The notes under the pieces were generated by a model. The model was not told where the DNA came from. It worked only from the letters and a program-made list of their open reading frames with translations, and did not search any database. From Winogradskyella psychrotolerans (GTDB taxonomy: Bacteria; Bacteroidota; Bacteroidia; Flavobacteriales; Flavobacteriaceae): 64,000 nucleotides of DNA. The DNA lies in the NCBI RefSeq assembly GCF_018860545.1, contig NZ_JAHKPN010000027.1, forward strand, positions 1 to 64,000, in the 5' to 3' direction. A program made the position numbers and the translations under genes. Each line of letters starts with the position of its first letter. The stretch's first letter is position 1. Positions 29,863 to 37,090 of this stretch are shown in pieces.

Positions 29863-30312
29863 TTATTCCCTATCTAACAAATGACTTACTTTTTCTTCTT
29901 TTATAATGTTTTTTATAATTTCAAAAAGTTGCATTTTTAATGACTTATACTCTTTTAAGAATGCTGTAATAGAAACAATTAAATCCAGGTGTGCTTTAGT
30001 ATAGGCTTTCTCTTCTTTTTTTTGATCAATGCCATCCAACATTATTTGCAATTCATTTTCGTGATTGTTAACAGCCTCAATAAGTTCATTGTTATACTTT
30101 TCTGATTTATTAATGGCGTCTACGAGCTCTATGCTATCAGAAAACTTCTCGGATGCAATTAATTGCGATGTAAATTGTGTGACTAAATCTTCAAAAAACA
30201 AATGTTCATCTTTTGTAAAATTCAATTCGGACAACCATTCTTTAGAGTCTAAATGCATTTCTTCTGCACTTAACCATTCTGCGTAGCGTAATTGTTTTTG
30301 TGAAGTTTTCAT
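29863..30312 (-). CDS. Helical protein of unknown function under a CRP-like site
   Basis: The 149-aa protein is rich in charged residues and predicted to be almost all alpha-helical. It has no Cys, membrane segment or recognised family motif. An upstream in-frame TTG (30384) would extend it, but that codon lies within the CRP-like operator and upstream of the -7 box, so ATG 30312 is chosen. It is preceded by a promoter with the same geometry as five others in the window and so appears to belong to the same regulon. The content suggests a soluble, possibly coiled-coil, stress-related protein; I do not recognise it further. Confidence 0.75.
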   Translation of the reverse strand: MKTSQKQLRYAEWLSAEEMHLDSKEWLSELNFTKDEHLFFEDLVTQFTSQLIASEKFSDSIELVDAINKSEKYNNELIEAVNNHENELQIMLDGIDQKKEEKAYTKAHLDLIVSITAFLKEYKSLKMQLFEIIKNIIKEEKVSHLLDRE

Positions 30313-30347
30313 GACTTTTAAGAGTTTAAGGTTAAAAAATTCCACTA

Positions 30348-30391
30348 CTAAGTTACTGTCTATATCTAAAAACTTCCATGACAATTGTCAG
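30348..30391 (-). promoter_or_regulatory. CRP/FNR-like operator and -7 box (site 1)
   Basis: In the gene direction the operator is CTGACAATTGTCAT (30378-30391) and the -7-like box is TAACTTAG (30348-30355). Centre-to-box distance is 29.5 bp. It drives the gene starting at 30312. Confidence 0.7.
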
Positions 30392-30419
30392 CTTTTCAAT
30401 TAATTATTTACAATTTCAT

Positions 30420-31793
30420 TTAAAGTATAACTTTTTGAACATCTGACAATTTTGGAATAGTAACGTTCCAATGATATTCATCTTTTAATTTTACTCTAAA
30501 CGCATCGAGTGCTGTGGGTTCTCCATGAATTAAATAGACATGTTCGGGTATATTTTTAATATTGCTTACCCAATCTAATAAATCTTTCTGGTCTCCGTGA
30601 GCGGATAAACTTTCAATACTTTTTATAGTTGCTTTTACAGGATAGTATTTACCAAAAAAGCGAATCTCGTGTGCACCTTCTAACAATTGTCTACCACGTG
30701 TTCCTTCTGCCTGATAACCAACCAACACTACTGTCGTTGTGGGCTCATCTATCAGTTGCTGCAAATATGTAAGTACGCGTCCTCCCGTAACCATACCACT
30801 ACCAGCAATAATAATTTTAGATCGCTTATCGTCAATGGTTTCCCAGGTTTCTTTATACAATTGAATAATATTGACATGATTGCACATGGCATTATAATCT
30901 TGCACCGATAATTTATGCCATTTAGGAAAACGTTTAAAAACATCCAACACATTATTACCCATTGGACTATCTACAAAAATGGGGATATTAGGAATTCTAT
31001 GTTGCTCATACAGCTTCCAAAGGATATACATGAGCGTTTGTAATCGCTCTACGGCAAAACTTGGAATTATAAGATTACCTTTTTTATGCAAGGTTTCTAA
31101 AACAATATTTGTTAAAACATCTTCAATATTGTCTTTTGGATGTAATTTATTACCGTAGGTACTTTCCATAAATAGAAAATCGGCCCACTCTGGTTTTTTG
31201 GGCTTATGAAGTAAATAATCATTGGGTCTTCCTATATCACCAGAAAATACAAATCGTTTGCCATTGATGTCTAGATCTATGAATGTAGAACCTATAATAT
31301 GACCATTATATTGAAAACGACATGACATATGCTCTGATAACTGAATCCATTTATCTTCTGGCACCATCTCAAATTGTTTTAAGGTGTTTTCAGCATCCTT
31401 AATGGTATAAAATGGTAACGCAGGAATGTGCGTACTCAATTTTTCTTTATTGGCTTTATCAGCTTCTTCTTCGTGAATTTTAGCGCTGTCTCTTAAAATA
31501 ATTTCTGCTATAGCGAGTGTTGGTGCTGTCCCTTTAATTTTACCTTTAAATCCTTGTTGTAATAAGCGAGGTAAATAACCAACATGATCTAAATGCCCAT
31601 GCGTTAACAACACCACATCAATAGAAGACACATCAATAGGTAAATCCTCCCAATTGAGTTCTCTTAATACTTTTAGACCTTGAAACATACCGCAATCAAT
31701 CAGTATGTTTTGTTCTGACGTTTCAATTAAAAATTTTGATCCCGTCACAACTCCTGCTGCACCCAAGAAATTGATTTTTACAAATTTTTCCAT
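30420..31793 (-). CDS. Beta-CASP metallo-beta-lactamase-fold nuclease
   Basis: The 457-aa protein is a predicted zinc-dependent RNA nuclease of the Ysh1/CPSF73-like beta-CASP family. The visible motifs in order are 'LTHGHLDHVGYLPRLL' (HxHxDH), a His near 'FQYNGHIIGS', the Asp of 'VFSGDIGRPND', the beta-CASP stretch starting 'LFMESTYGNKLH', 'IIAGSGMVTGGRVL', and the C-terminal 'SLSAHGDQKDLLDW' and 'VYLIHGE' His motifs of the RMMBL region. All metal ligands appear present, so it should be active. It is the last gene of a likely operon with two stress proteins and the ATP-cone protein (gap of 15 bp to the latter). Its RNA or DNA substrate is not known. Confidence 0.9.
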   Translation of the reverse strand: MEKFVKINFLGAAGVVTGSKFLIETSEQNILIDCGMFQGLKVLRELNWEDLPIDVSSIDVVLLTHGHLDHVGYLPRLLQQGFKGKIKGTAPTLAIAEIILRDSAKIHEEEADKANKEKLSTHIPALPFYTIKDAENTLKQFEMVPEDKWIQLSEHMSCRFQYNGHIIGSTFIDLDINGKRFVFSGDIGRPNDYLLHKPKKPEWADFLFMESTYGNKLHPKDNIEDVLTNIVLETLHKKGNLIIPSFAVERLQTLMYILWKLYEQHRIPNIPIFVDSPMGNNVLDVFKRFPKWHKLSVQDYNAMCNHVNIIQLYKETWETIDDKRSKIIIAGSGMVTGGRVLTYLQQLIDEPTTTVVLVGYQAEGTRGRQLLEGAHEIRFFGKYYPVKATIKSIESLSAHGDQKDLLDWVSNIKNIPEHVYLIHGEPTALDAFRVKLKDEYHWNVTIPKLSDVQKVIL

Positions 31794-31808
31794 GATTCAA
31801 TTATTTAA

Positions 31809-32648
31809 TTAACCACACAATTGAGAAATCTCACTTAGAATTTTCTTTTTCCGCGTCTCGGAAACTCCAAGATGGTCTAAATAAAACTTGTCATTTATTA
31901 AATCTCTACACAATACTACAGATCGACTAAGTAGAAATTGTTTTTCTCTTTGACTTAGCAATGTCGAAACGGTTATTGGGTACAACCCTAATCGGTCTAT
32001 CCTATCTTTTAAACCGTTATTTGGTGGATAATCCCAACTCAATAAATACAATCCACAACACTTACCATATTGCAAGGCATCTTTTGTAAACCTTGTGTTG
32101 GTCACCACCCAACCTTGTGTAAGTGATACTTTATTTTTAGAGTTTTTATTCCAGTTGGCTTTTACATCCTGAAATCTTGAATTAATATATAAAGGAATTT
32201 TCACATTACATTTAAGCCCTTGCTCACCATGAAATTTACATTCAACAATGGTTGATTCAGCATTTTTATGAGCGATGAAATCGATTTCATGAGAGACACA
32301 TTTGCCTTGTAACGTTTTACCAACCTCTGTCTTGTAACCTGAATACTTCAAAACTGCACTGACAAAACGTTCAAATGGAAAACCTGTCGGTCCTAATTCA
32401 TAAATCGCTCTTTTCAGTTTATATTTTGAAGCAAAATGAGTTTTATTTTTTTTCAACAATGCAAATGCCCTATTGTAGATTTCTTTAGTTGAAATACCTT
32501 GATATAATTCATCTCGTACTTTATCTAAAACGGGATTAATGATGTCATCGTCAGCTCCAGTCCTTTTTAAAGACGTCCGTAATTTATCCAGTGAAAATTT
32601 TACTTTTTCACCTGAGTATTTAATAATATCTATAGCTTCAACATTCAT
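31809..32648 (-). CDS. ATP-cone domain fused to PD-(D/E)XK endonuclease-like domain
   Basis: The 279-aa protein starts with an ATP-cone (about residues 5-90; 'KYSGEKVKFSLDKLRTSLKR' and 'EIYNRAFALLKK'), the nucleotide-sensing module of ribonucleotide reductases and NrdR. A restriction-endonuclease-like Mrr domain follows (about 90-205). Candidate catalytic residues are Glu121, Asp123 and the Glu136-Cys-Lys138 triad, the E-x-D...E-x-K pattern of PD-(D/E)XK nucleases. The C-terminal 60 residues are helical and may be helix-hairpin-helix-like. It sits between a universal stress protein gene and a beta-CASP nuclease. I infer a nuclease gated by ATP/dATP levels; the target is unknown. Joining of these two domains is known in public annotations as a hypothetical 'ATP-cone domain protein', without assigned function that I know of. 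Confidence 0.8.
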   Translation of the reverse strand: MNVEAIDIIKYSGEKVKFSLDKLRTSLKRTGADDDIINPVLDKVRDELYQGISTKEIYNRAFALLKKNKTHFASKYKLKRAIYELGPTGFPFERFVSAVLKYSGYKTEVGKTLQGKCVSHEIDFIAHKNAESTIVECKFHGEQGLKCNVKIPLYINSRFQDVKANWNKNSKNKVSLTQGWVVTNTRFTKDALQYGKCCGLYLLSWDYPPNNGLKDRIDRLGLYPITVSTLLSQREKQFLLSRSVVLCRDLINDKFYLDHLGVSETRKKKILSEISQLCG

Positions 32649-32700
32649 AATTTAAGTTTTAAAAGTATCATTACCTATAGAGTCATCAATCGCGGATACA

Positions 32701-33534
32701 TCAAACTGTACAAGGAATTACCAAAAATGGGATTTTGGGGTTAAACCCTATTTTAGGTATTACAGGTTCGTTCATTATATTTTCAATTACACTATGTTCG
32801 TAGTTTATCATTACTAGAATATCAATATCTAACTCGTCAATAAAATCATTTATTTCTTCATGTTTTTTCGCGTAATCTGGCATCCAATGAAAGGTGTGCG
32901 GATGGTTTTCCAAATACATTTTTAGCATAGACAAATTATAATCTTGTATACTTGATAGCTTATTATTTTTAGTAATATAAACAACTCTAACTTTTGAATC
33001 ATTTAAATCCGCTAAGTCTTTTAATGGTTGTAATTCTTCACCGTAAAACCGATTAAAATCTGTAGGAAATGCAATTTGTTTGGGCGCAATAAAATCGAAC
33101 TCATCAGGAACAATCAAAATTGGACACACTTTTGTTTTTATAATGTTCACGGTATTGCTTCCAAAGAATAACGCTTTAGTTCCTGAAGCTCCGTTTGTAC
33201 CCATAACCACCATATCTATCTTATACTTTTCAACGGCTGTAGCTATAGCTTTCTGCAATTTATCTTTGCTTAGGATAATTTCAAAACTATGATTTGCGTT
33301 ACGATCAGCATTCATAGACATTTGTTTTAACTCTACCAATTGCCGTAATGCTTCGCCTTTTACAGACTCTACATAATTTGTTGTAATATAAGTTCTGGCG
33401 ATATGGTTGGCTACTGACCAAGCGTGTAAGAAATAAAATTTACACTCAACCTTAGCATATAGTTTTATGGCGTAAACAGCTGCACTCCATGCATTATCTG
33501 AAAAATCCGTGGGTAATAGTATGTGTTTTGTCAT
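32701..33534 (-). CDS. Universal stress protein, two-domain
   Basis: The 277-aa protein begins 'HILLPTDFSDNAWSAAVYAI', the usual first strand and helix of UspA. The N-terminal domain contains the ATP-binding pattern G-x2-G-x9-G-S ('GTNGASGTKALFFGS'). The second half repeats the fold ('QIAFPTDFNRF') but lacks the glycine pattern, so it probably does not bind ATP. It lies 48 bp after the next universal stress protein gene and probably shares its promoter (site 2). The family helps cells survive starvation, low oxygen and oxidative stress; the exact role here is unknown. Confidence 0.9.
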   Translation of the reverse strand: MTKHILLPTDFSDNAWSAAVYAIKLYAKVECKFYFLHAWSVANHIARTYITTNYVESVKGEALRQLVELKQMSMNADRNANHSFEIILSKDKLQKAIATAVEKYKIDMVVMGTNGASGTKALFFGSNTVNIIKTKVCPILIVPDEFDFIAPKQIAFPTDFNRFYGEELQPLKDLADLNDSKVRVVYITKNNKLSSIQDYNLSMLKMYLENHPHTFHWMPDYAKKHEEINDFIDELDIDILVMINYEHSVIENIMNEPVIPKIGFNPKIPFLVIPCTV

Positions 33535-33582
33535 GACTGTATCGAATTTATTATTAGCAAATTGATTTCATTCAGAGTCAAC

Positions 33583-34425
33583 TTACACCTCTGAAGGTAT
33601 TACCATAAAGGGAACATTAAGATGAAAACCGATCTGATTAATTGTTTTTTTAAAGAACAAATTCTCAAAGAAGGAATGCTTATTGTTTATCATTACTAAG
33701 AGGTTAATTTTATGCTTAATTTGAAATTCATGTATAGCCTTAGGAATTTCTGTAGTTTTAACTTCATGATACAGAAATGCAAAGTCCTTAAATAAGAATT
33801 CTAATTTTTCTTTATGACCTTTTTGCTTCTCTGTAAGCTCATAACCCGTTGACACATGCAAAGCATTTAATCTGGCGTGATTTGAGGCTACTAATTCTTT
33901 AAGGATTTTAAGATTTGAATCATCATATGAGACGTCCAAATCGGTAGGAAATAAAATTTCGTGAGGTGCTTCAAAAGCGAAGTCTGACGGCACAGCCAAT
34001 ACCGGACATTTGACTTCTTTAAAAACGTGTACCGTATTAGAACCAAATAGCACTTCTTTTGCGCCTGTTGCTCCTTTAGTTCCCATAACAACAAAGTCAA
34101 TTTTATGCTCATCAACAAATTCTTTAATACCAAACACTAGCGTATCAAATCTCGCAAAGGTCTCAAATTTATGGTGCGGATTATTGTACGTATCCGTAAG
34201 GGATGTTACGAGCTCATTCAGATTATTCTGTGATGTATTTCTAACAGCATCTGCTAAGCCAAATTGAGCCGGATAGCCCAAAACATATTCCACGTGATAA
34301 ATTACAGGGGTATACGCATTGAACACGTAAAATGTGCATTCTTCATGTTGTAACAATTGTACAGCATAATCAATTGCATTCCGAGAATTTTCGGAAAAAT
34401 CGGTGGGAAGTAGAACAGAGAACAT
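33583..34425 (-). CDS. Universal stress protein, two-domain, first gene of operon
   Basis: The 280-aa protein has 'VLLPTDFSENSRNAIDYAVQ' at the start, an intact ATP-binding pattern in domain 1 ('GTKGATGAKEVLFGS') and a degenerate second domain ('EILFPTDLDVSYDDS'). It leads a probable four-gene operon: this gene, a second stress protein, the ATP-cone nuclease and the beta-CASP nuclease. The promoter with CRP-like site 2 lies just upstream, so induction by the receiver-CRP regulator is inferred. Confidence 0.9.
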   Translation of the reverse strand: MFSVLLPTDFSENSRNAIDYAVQLLQHEECTFYVFNAYTPVIYHVEYVLGYPAQFGLADAVRNTSQNNLNELVTSLTDTYNNPHHKFETFARFDTLVFGIKEFVDEHKIDFVVMGTKGATGAKEVLFGSNTVHVFKEVKCPVLAVPSDFAFEAPHEILFPTDLDVSYDDSNLKILKELVASNHARLNALHVSTGYELTEKQKGHKEKLEFLFKDFAFLYHEVKTTEIPKAIHEFQIKHKINLLVMINNKHSFFENLFFKKTINQIGFHLNVPFMVIPSEV

Positions 34426-34450
34426 AACGCTTGTTTTAAAATTACTTAAC

Positions 34451-34494
34451 TAAAGTTAAGATCTTGAAAAACAAAAAACAATGATATATGTCAG
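34451..34494 (-). promoter_or_regulatory. CRP/FNR-like operator and -7 box (site 2)
   Basis: In the gene direction the operator is CTGACATATATCAT (34481-34494) and the -7 box is TAACTTTA (34451-34458). Centre-to-box distance is 29.5 bp. It precedes the universal stress protein operon starting at 34425. Confidence 0.75.
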
Positions 34495-34657
34495 ATGTGA
34501 TCACTATAGAAAAAATATACCACTAAAATATGATTACTTAAATTTTGAAATCACTATGTATTATGAATACAATTGTCATGCACCTCAACTAAAACCCGAT
34601 GCGTAAGGAAATTAATTGGGCCTTAAATTCATAATCAGTTTGGCTTAAATGCCAATT

Positions 34658-35044
34658 TTAAATAGGCACAATATTGTAAGCTATGTTCAGTAAAAAGATA
34701 CCCATTAAAAATAATAAGGTATATATAACTTGAACCATTTTAATATTAATAATTTCTAGCCAATACACAGTTGGTTTTGGGAACATAAAGAGTGCTAACC
34801 CAAAAAATAAAGCAGACCAACCTATAAGCGTTATGATGAGCTTATAATTAGGCTCCCAAATATTATGGAATAGTGTGTTTAAAAGGCCAATAATTATAGC
34901 TACAAACGAAAAAATGATTAGAAATTTTTCATCTTTAAGATCGCTAAAAATTTGTTTAATACGTTTTGGATTCAGACTAAGAATTAAAAAGAAAATAATA
35001 AGGTACCAACCCCAAAACTTTGCTAAAAAAATTGAATTGTCCAT
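34658..35044 (-). CDS. Four-helix membrane protein of unknown function
   Basis: The 128-aa protein has four predicted membrane helices with short loops ('WGWYLIIFFLILSL', 'FLIIFSFVAIIIGLLN', 'LIITLIGWSALFFGLALF', 'VIYTLLFLMGIFLLNI'). ATG 35044 is chosen over the TTG at 35050. It starts 12 bp after the stop of the third universal stress protein gene and should be co-transcribed from site 3. I do not recognise the family. Confidence 0.8.
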   Translation of the reverse strand: MDNSIFLAKFWGWYLIIFFLILSLNPKRIKQIFSDLKDEKFLIIFSFVAIIIGLLNTLFHNIWEPNYKLIITLIGWSALFFGLALFMFPKPTVYWLEIINIKMVQVIYTLLFLMGIFLLNIAYNIVPI

Positions 35045-35056
35045 AATCAAACTGTT

Positions 35057-35896
35057 TTATTCATGTAATACCAAAAACGGTATATTGGTGTGATAGGTGA
35101 TTTTTTCTACGTTAGAATGAAATAATATACTCTGAAAATAATTGAGATTCTTAGCCACCATAGCAATCATATTAATATCTCTACTCTCCACAAAGCACTG
35201 TATGGCATCTTCAACTTTAGCATTCGTTAGAAAGTGATAACTAGGCTTAAATTCTTCAAAATAATCGTTTAAAACATCTTTATTTTCAAGTTGTTCTGTA
35301 TTTAATTCCGCACCTGTTTTTTGTATGTGTACAACACGTAAACTCGCGTTTACCATTTTTAGGATATCCGTAAATGGTTGAAGAGCCATTAAATCATAAG
35401 ACAGGTTGTAATCTGTTGGAAACGCTATTTCTTTAATTGTATTATACTTAGCATCTTCTGGTACAACTAAAGTGGTACATTTTACTTTTGTAATGATATC
35501 TCCTGTATTACTCCCCACAATATATTCTTTAAGTCCTGAAGCACCTTTTGTACCCATGACTAATAAGTCTATCTTTTTCTTAGTAACATACTTTCTAATG
35601 GACTCTATAAAAAACCCATAATCACTTAAGGCGTAAAACTTATGATTGTTGTTGGGTTTATGATGGTCTTGAATGTCGTTGAGTAAGGTTCTTAATTTTT
35701 GCTTAGAAGGTTTAACATATATCTCCTCTATTTGATCTGCAGTTGGCACATAGCCACTATCACCTGCCATAAAAGTATCCGCTCTATTGACATGAAGGAG
35801 ATAAAAATTACACACTACCGGCTCAAATAAGTCAATAGCATAAGAAATCGCATTCCACGAGTTTTCAGAAAAATCTGTTGGTAGTAAAATATTCAT
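35057..35896 (-). CDS. Universal stress protein, two-domain
   Basis: The 279-aa protein has the start 'MNILLPTDFSENSWNAISYA', ATP-binding pattern 'GTKGASGLKEYIVGS' in domain 1 and a second domain without it. It is the third paralogue in about 3.2 kb; the three share most of their N-terminal motifs but differ enough in the second domain to suggest separate partners. It is transcribed with the following membrane-protein gene from the site 3 promoter. Confidence 0.9.
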   Translation of the reverse strand: MNILLPTDFSENSWNAISYAIDLFEPVVCNFYLLHVNRADTFMAGDSGYVPTADQIEEIYVKPSKQKLRTLLNDIQDHHKPNNNHKFYALSDYGFFIESIRKYVTKKKIDLLVMGTKGASGLKEYIVGSNTGDIITKVKCTTLVVPEDAKYNTIKEIAFPTDYNLSYDLMALQPFTDILKMVNASLRVVHIQKTGAELNTEQLENKDVLNDYFEEFKPSYHFLTNAKVEDAIQCFVESRDINMIAMVAKNLNYFQSILFHSNVEKITYHTNIPFLVLHE

Positions 35897-35918
35897 CGTT
35901 TAAATTTCTTAGGATATA

Positions 35919-35962
35919 CAAATCTAAATCGATGGTGCTTACTAAAATATGATATCGGTCAT
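35919..35962 (-). promoter_or_regulatory. CRP/FNR-like operator and -7 box (site 3)
   Basis: In the gene direction the operator is ATGACCGATATCAT (35949-35962) and the -7 box is TAGATTTG (35919-35926), an exact TAnnTTTG. Centre-to-box distance is 29.5 bp. It drives the gene starting at 35896. Confidence 0.78.
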
Positions 35963-36037
35963 ATTAAACACATTTGACCTTTTTAAATCATTACAACAAA
36001 TAAAGCGAACGGATTTTAAAAAAAAATAAGCTGAAAT

Positions 36038-37090
36038 TTATGCGATCTCTTGCAGTCCTTCAATGTCCAAAATTTTAACATTTCTGCCTTCCATTTTTAT
36101 GAGGCTTTTTTTCTTAAAATCGGACATTGTTCTTATCAATGTTTCGGTCGCAATACCAGCAACACTTGCCAAATCATTCCTAGAGATTACAATGGGATCT
36201 CCTGGTTTTACATTTAACTTTTCAGCAAATCTCAAAATTGTAGCGGCTGTTTTACGCTGCACTGAACTGTAAGCCATCTGTAGTAATTGATCCTTAATAC
36301 CAGTAATATCCTCTGTTAATAATTGAATAACTTCTAACGTTAGTTTATGGTTATTTTCTAAAACATCAGTCAATTCCGCTTTAGAAACACCAGCCAATTC
36401 AACATCTTTCATGGCAATTGCTGTCTCGCGGTAAGGAATATTTTGAGTAAAGGACGTGTAACCAAAAAGATCATCTTCAGAATGGAGCGCAGTAGTCAAT
36501 TCCTTTCCGTTATCATCAAATTTATAACATTTCACCACTCCTCTAAGAATTAAATAAATATAATTGGAGTTATGGCCTTCTTTGTATATAATGTCATTTT
36601 TAGAAAGACTAAAAATTTTACCATTATCATCAAAGAAGTTTTTTAAGTCACTCAAGGTTCTTAGTTCATCATCTTTGGGCTCAATGGTATTTTGAAAATG
36701 TTCCTGCTCTTCTTTTAATAGGGCAACTTTTGCAATTCTACTTTCAATAGCATTTATAATCTCCTCTTCCGTAAACGGTTTGGTAATATAGTCATCTGCC
36801 CCTAATTCCATACCTTTCCTTACATCCTGACGTTCAGTCTTAGCAGATAAAAATATAAACGGGATAAACTTTGTGTCCGTATGTTTCGATAAGCCTTCCA
36901 AAACACCATAACCATCGAGAATAGGCATCATAATATCGCAAACAATAATGTCTGGTTTATTAACTTTTGCCATTTCGAGACCCATTTCTCCATTAACGGC
37001 TGTAAGAACTTCGTAATTAGAAAGTTCAAGTAATTCAGCTGTATTTTCTCTTAATACGGTGTCGTCCTCTATAAGTAATACTTTTTTCAT
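36038..37090 (-). CDS. Receiver domain fused to CRP/FNR-type DNA-binding regulator
   Basis: The 350-aa protein has an N-terminal receiver domain (residues 1-125; acidic pocket 'IEDD', phosphoacceptor Asp52, Lys104), a helical linker, a cNMP-binding-like beta roll (about 155-265; 'EGHNSNYIYLILRGVV') and a CRP-type winged helix (about 275-345). The recognition helix 'IATETLIRTMSDF' keeps the Glu and Arg (E316, R320) that in CRP and FNR contact the TGA core. Only two cysteines occur, so no FNR-type iron-sulphur cluster is possible. Its start overlaps the end of the histidine kinase gene by 4 bases, making a cognate pair. It is the best candidate to bind the six MTGAY-N4-RTCAT sites. Binding and response direction are inferred. 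Confidence 0.92.
   Translation of the reverse strand: MKKVLLIEDDTVLRENTAELLELSNYEVLTAVNGEMGLEMAKVNKPDIIVCDIMMPILDGYGVLEGLSKHTDTKFIPFIFLSAKTERQDVRKGMELGADDYITKPFTEEEIINAIESRIAKVALLKEEQEHFQNTIEPKDDELRTLSDLKNFFDDNGKIFSLSKNDIIYKEGHNSNYIYLILRGVVKCYKFDDNGKELTTALHSEDDLFGYTSFTQNIPYRETAIAMKDVELAGVSKAELTDVLENNHKLTLEVIQLLTEDITGIKDQLLQMAYSSVQRKTAATILRFAEKLNVKPGDPIVISRNDLASVAGIATETLIRTMSDFKKKSLIKMEGRNVKILDIEGLQEIA

Noticed and set aside
34497..34504. GTGATCAC palindrome next to site 2
   Set aside because: It has a short core with no spacing match to the other sites, so it may be chance.
34561..34582. CAATTGTCATG half-operator near 34570
   Set aside because: Only one half matches the CRP-like motif and no -7 box lies at the 29.5-bp distance; no gene starts nearby.
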